From positions 62,001-126,000 of the forward strand of contig CAJXNC010000003.1 of NCBI GenBank assembly GCA_913056125.1: a stretch of DNA of 64,000 nt. Reading direction: 5' to 3'. A program made the position numbers and the translations under genes. Below the pieces are notes generated by a model. The model worked only from the letters and a program-made list of their open reading frames with translations. It searched no databases and was not told where the DNA came from. The DNA is from an uncultured Altererythrobacter sp. Lineage in GTDB: Bacteria; Pseudomonadota; Alphaproteobacteria; Sphingomonadales; Sphingomonadaceae. Positions 61,262 to 64,000 of the stretch are shown piece after piece. Each line of letters starts with the position of its first letter. The first letter of the stretch is position 1.

Positions 61262-62113
61262 TCAGTCTTCACCTTGCTCTTCGATTAAGTCACCGTAGAG
61301 CAGATTTTCAGAAAACGGTACGCACTTGAACTCGAGCAGTTGGGCGTTTTCCTCCATGCGGCGGTAAAGCGGCATGCGGATGGTCCAGGGGCGCGAATAG
61401 ATCGTCGGATCGGTGATCGTCGCTTCGTACTCGATATGGTTCTCACCCACCTTGGTGAAGCGTTCCACCACGGTGGCGTGGTTGGTGAGATAGTTGCCGG
61501 CACGGTCGAGCCAGGTCACGCCTTCGATCATCTCGCCCTTGGGCAGCTTGACCAGGCCCGGACCCAGGGCGAGGGTGGTGACGACGAGCGTATCGCCATC
61601 CCATTCGCCGTAGGAAGTGCCCATCCAGGTGTCGATCGGCGGGATGCCGACTTCCTGCATGTGAATGACGCGATTGGCCGAGGCGTACTCATAGGCCATC
61701 AGGATGTCGTCATCATTGCCCTGAATGATCTGGAACGGATACGGCATATACGTCGCGCGCGGAATGCCTGGCAGGTAGCAGGCAGCTTCCGGATCGTGAT
61801 AGATCACGTTTTCGCGATGCATTTCGAGACGCTCGAGAGCTTCCGGAAGATACGGAATCTCGCCGCCATCGATCACGCCGAGGCCGGCCGGAATTGCACC
61901 GATGGCGCCCAGAAGACGGTCGGCCGCCGGAATCGGATTGCTCTCGGCATTGTGCGGCTCGAGGCTCCAATTGGCACTGTTGAGTACCTGCCAGACGCCG
62001 TTGAGATTCGGATGACCATCGATCTCATGGTGTTCGGCAGAAGCCGGTGCCGAGCCAAGCGCCATGAGCGCAGCCGCAGCAACAGCCGTGGTGAAAGTCT
62101 TAATCCCCCGCAT
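61262..62113 (-). CDS. Exported protein of unknown function
   Basis: 283 aa from ATG 62113, which has AGGAGAGG just upstream. Signal peptide ends APASAEHH. The mature protein begins PNLNGVWQVLNSANWSL and contains RATYMPYPFQI, WMGTSYGEWDGDTLVV and LTNHATVVERFTK, which match a family of exported proteins I know only as uncharacterised (xGVWQ... GTSxGxWDGDTL). Often with PQQ enzymes and DUF6152 proteins, as here. Gaps to neighbours are 21 and 66 bp, so it is an operon member. Confidence 0.75.
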   Translation of the reverse strand: MRGIKTFTTAVAAAALMALGSAPASAEHHEIDGHPNLNGVWQVLNSANWSLEPHNAESNPIPAADRLLGAIGAIPAGLGVIDGGEIPYLPEALERLEMHRENVIYHDPEAACYLPGIPRATYMPYPFQIIQGNDDDILMAYEYASANRVIHMQEVGIPPIDTWMGTSYGEWDGDTLVVTTLALGPGLVKLPKGEMIEGVTWLDRAGNYLTNHATVVERFTKVGENHIEYEATITDPTIYSRPWTIRMPLYRRMEENAQLLEFKCVPFSENLLYGDLIEEQGED

Positions 62114-62134
62114 AACCTCTCCTGTATGCAAAAA

Positions 62135-64000
62135 TTAGCGTCCTAAAGAATACACCATAAGATTGCCACTGGCATTTATGGCGACATATTGTTCGCCATC
62201 GCTTCCCCGATAGGACATCGGATTGGCGTTGGCATTACCGTTGAGCGTGGTCTCCCATAGCTGCTCACCGGTGTCTGCGTCAAAGGCCCGGAAACGACGA
62301 TCATTGGTTGCTCCGACAAAGACCAGACCGCCGGCGGTTACCGTAGGCCCGGCGCTGCCGGAGTTGCCGAGCAACAGGTCGTTCCCGTCCTCATCCTGAT
62401 AAACTCCGAGGGGAACCGCCCACATGATTTGGCCGGTATTGGCATTGACGGCGGTCAAACGCGCCCAAGGCGGCTTGTAGCAAGGCGCGGTCGGGCCAAC
62501 CGCGCGGCCATTGTCGTCATATTCGCCACTCAGGGGAGCATTGAAAGAGAAGAATGGGCCTTTGCCGTCCACGCTCGCGCGGTCGTAGGCCGGGGCAGAA
62601 GTGGCGTCGAAGCTGTAGGGCTGGTCGCCCTCTACTCGTTCGACCCAGCCGACGAGTGAGCCGTCCTGTGTGTTTACGTAGAAAACGCCGGTTTCCGGGT
62701 TCGCGGCGGTGCCGCCCCAGTTCACGCCGCCGGTACCGCCGGGGAACTGAATGGTCGATTGCGGCGGCTCGCCCTGGATGTGATACATGAACGGCGTAAA
62801 CGGCCCGGCATTGTAGAAGCCACCTGCACGATCCCACATGTCCAGACAGGCCTGCGAATGGGCCGCATTGGTGTCTTCTGCCGTCACGATATCGCCATAG
62901 CTCATCGTCATCCGGCTGAGCGGCGGCGTGACCTGCGGAATTGGCTGGGTCGGATGATAATACTCACCCGGAACATCGCCGCGCGGCACGGGCATTTCCT
63001 CCACTGCATGGACCGGTTCACCGGTCTCGGCGTCGAGGATGTAGACATAGCTGGACTTGCCGACATTGGTCAGCGCCATGCGGGTGCCTTCAGGCGTGCT
63101 GACCGGGATCAGCGAACCGGCATAGGACATGTCGATGTCCCACAGGTCGTGATGCACGGTCTGGAAGTGCCATTTGTATTCCCCTGTCTCCAGGTCAACC
63201 GCGACGACGGAATTGCCGTAGACGTTGGAGCCGGGGCGATCCCCGCCAAAATAGTTGTGCGCGGGCCCCGCGATGGGCAGGTAGACCGTCTTGCTGGCAG
63301 CATCGATTGTTGCTGCGAAGCCCCACATATTGGTGCCGCCACGACCGACCGATGAGTTTGCCCCCCAGGTTTCGGAGAACGGTTCGCCCGGATCAGGGGT
63401 TGTATCGAATTCCCACAGCTTCTCGCCCGTGCGGACGTCGAACCCGCGCGGATTGCCTGCGGGACCTTGCGGATTTTCAAGAGAAGCGGCACCGACAACG
63501 GCAACATGGCCGCTGATCGTAGGTGTGCCGCCATAGCCGATGACCATGTCGGCCCTGCCGCCGTCACCGAAACTTCCAACGAGTTCGCCACTGGCCGCAT
63601 CGATGGCCACCAGGAAGGTGCCTTGCGTAACCAGCAGGCGCGGGCCCATATCGCCTTCGCCCGGCCAATAGGCGAGGCCGCGGCCCGAATAGCCGCCAGT
63701 ACCTTCTGCAGCATTGTGCACCCAGAGTTCCTCACCCGTCGCGCCATTAAGCGCGACGATGCGGTTCTGGGCAGTGAAATACATATTGCCGTTCACGACC
63801 AGCGGAACCGCGTTGTTCACGGCGCGCATCTGGTACGACCATGCCTCGCTGAGCGAACCGACATTGCTGCGGTTGATGTCGTCGAGTGGTGAATAGCGGG
63901 TCGCGGCCAGGTCACGATTGATGGTTTGCCAATCGCCTTCTGGAATGGCGTCCTGCGCCAAGACTCCCGTGGCGCATGTGGTTGCCAGCAGCGCTGTCAG
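62135..64000 (-). CDS. PQQ-dependent dehydrogenase (5' end beyond the window)
   Basis: At least 621 codons; the frame stays open to the right edge, where it reads ALLATTCATGVLAQDAIPEG, a signal peptide, so only a few residues are missing. A quinoprotein beta-propeller: NRDLAATRYSPLDDINRSNV, GATGEELWVHNA, tryptophan-docking type repeats (TGEKLWEFD, TGEYKWHFQTVHHDLWDID, TGEQLWETTLNG). No C-terminal haem c site is visible. Probably oxidises an alcohol or aldehyde in the periplasm; substrate unknown. First gene seen of an operon of three. Confidence 0.88.
   Translation of the reverse strand: MTALLATTCATGVLAQDAIPEGDWQTINRDLAATRYSPLDDINRSNVGSLSEAWSYQMRAVNNAVPLVVNGNMYFTAQNRIVALNGATGEELWVHNAAEGTGGYSGRGLAYWPGEGDMGPRLLVTQGTFLVAIDAASGELVGSFGDGGRADMVIGYGGTPTISGHVAVVGAASLENPQGPAGNPRGFDVRTGEKLWEFDTTPDPGEPFSETWGANSSVGRGGTNMWGFAATIDAASKTVYLPIAGPAHNYFGGDRPGSNVYGNSVVAVDLETGEYKWHFQTVHHDLWDIDMSYAGSLIPVSTPEGTRMALTNVGKSSYVYILDAETGEPVHAVEEMPVPRGDVPGEYYHPTQPIPQVTPPLSRMTMSYGDIVTAEDTNAAHSQACLDMWDRAGGFYNAGPFTPFMYHIQGEPPQSTIQFPGGTGGVNWGGTAANPETGVFYVNTQDGSLVGWVERVEGDQPYSFDATSAPAYDRASVDGKGPFFSFNAPLSGEYDDNGRAVGPTAPCYKPPWARLTAVNANTGQIMWAVPLGVYQDEDGNDLLLGNSGSAGPTVTAGGLVFVGATNDRRFRAFDADTGEQLWETTLNGNANANPMSYRGSDGEQYVAINASGNLMVYSLGR

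Overview
The window is chromosomal DNA from an alphaproteobacterium, most likely a sphingomonad of the Erythrobacter/Altererythrobacter/Novosphingobium type. This rests on a GcrA cell-cycle regulator, an HspQ homologue, a Caulobacter-style cpa/tad locus, a complete ccoNOQP-GHIS set, a LigAB-type ring-cleavage dioxygenase, a lignostilbene-type carotenoid oxygenase and a LOV-HTH light regulator closely resembling EL222 of Erythrobacter litoralis. All identifications come from reading the sequence and from memory of the families; no database search was run.

Left part (1-13 kb): gcrA, an ABC-2 permease, hspQ and tRNA-Ser(CGA) are followed by a large MASE1/PAS hybrid histidine kinase with receiver and Hpt domains. 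It converges with a tightly coupled minus-strand operon: single-domain response regulator, YaiO-type TPR/beta-barrel outer membrane protein, membrane-anchored HEAT-repeat protein and processive GT2 glycosyltransferase. This looks like a poorly described polysaccharide synthesis and export module. A GAF-PAS-GGDEF-EAL c-di-GMP protein follows.

Island (about 13.0-18.2 kb): a DPM1/GtrB-like polyprenyl-phosphate glycosyltransferase and two multi-span GT-C-like proteins lie between two copies of an imperfect 84-bp repeat. Both repeats are 3' ends of decayed IS6-type transposase genes. The block looks laterally acquired.

Envelope and pilus (18.2-33.2 kb): two PAP2 phosphatases flank an M23 peptidase. 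A full Flp pilus locus then runs on the plus strand: flp, terminator, cpaB, cpaC, a short lipoprotein, TadG, two TadE-like pseudopilins, cpaE, cpaF, tadB, tadC, a TPR lipoprotein and the prepilin peptidase.

Metal and respiration (33.2-52.7 kb): two minus-strand uncharacterised genes and a rhodanese are followed by a czcCBA-type heavy-metal efflux operon divergent from its OmpR/histidine-kinase pair, with a repeated operator between them. An ompW gene is divergent from the high-affinity cbb3 oxidase operon, with FNR-like boxes in the shared region. The run ends with the copper ATPase, ccoS and hemN.

Aromatic and light region (52.7-64 kb): lignostilbene dioxygenase, ligB, ligA and a FadL-type porin on the minus strand are divergent from the LOV-HTH regulator. 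A renalase-like FAD oxidoreductase and a DCC-family protein follow. A feruloyl-esterase-like enzyme and an operon of PQQ dehydrogenase (cut by the window end), a secreted unknown protein and a DUF6152 protein close the window. The lignostilbene dioxygenase and esterase genes share a near-identical palindromic TetR-type operator at the same distance from their start codons, which suggests one unseen repressor controls both.
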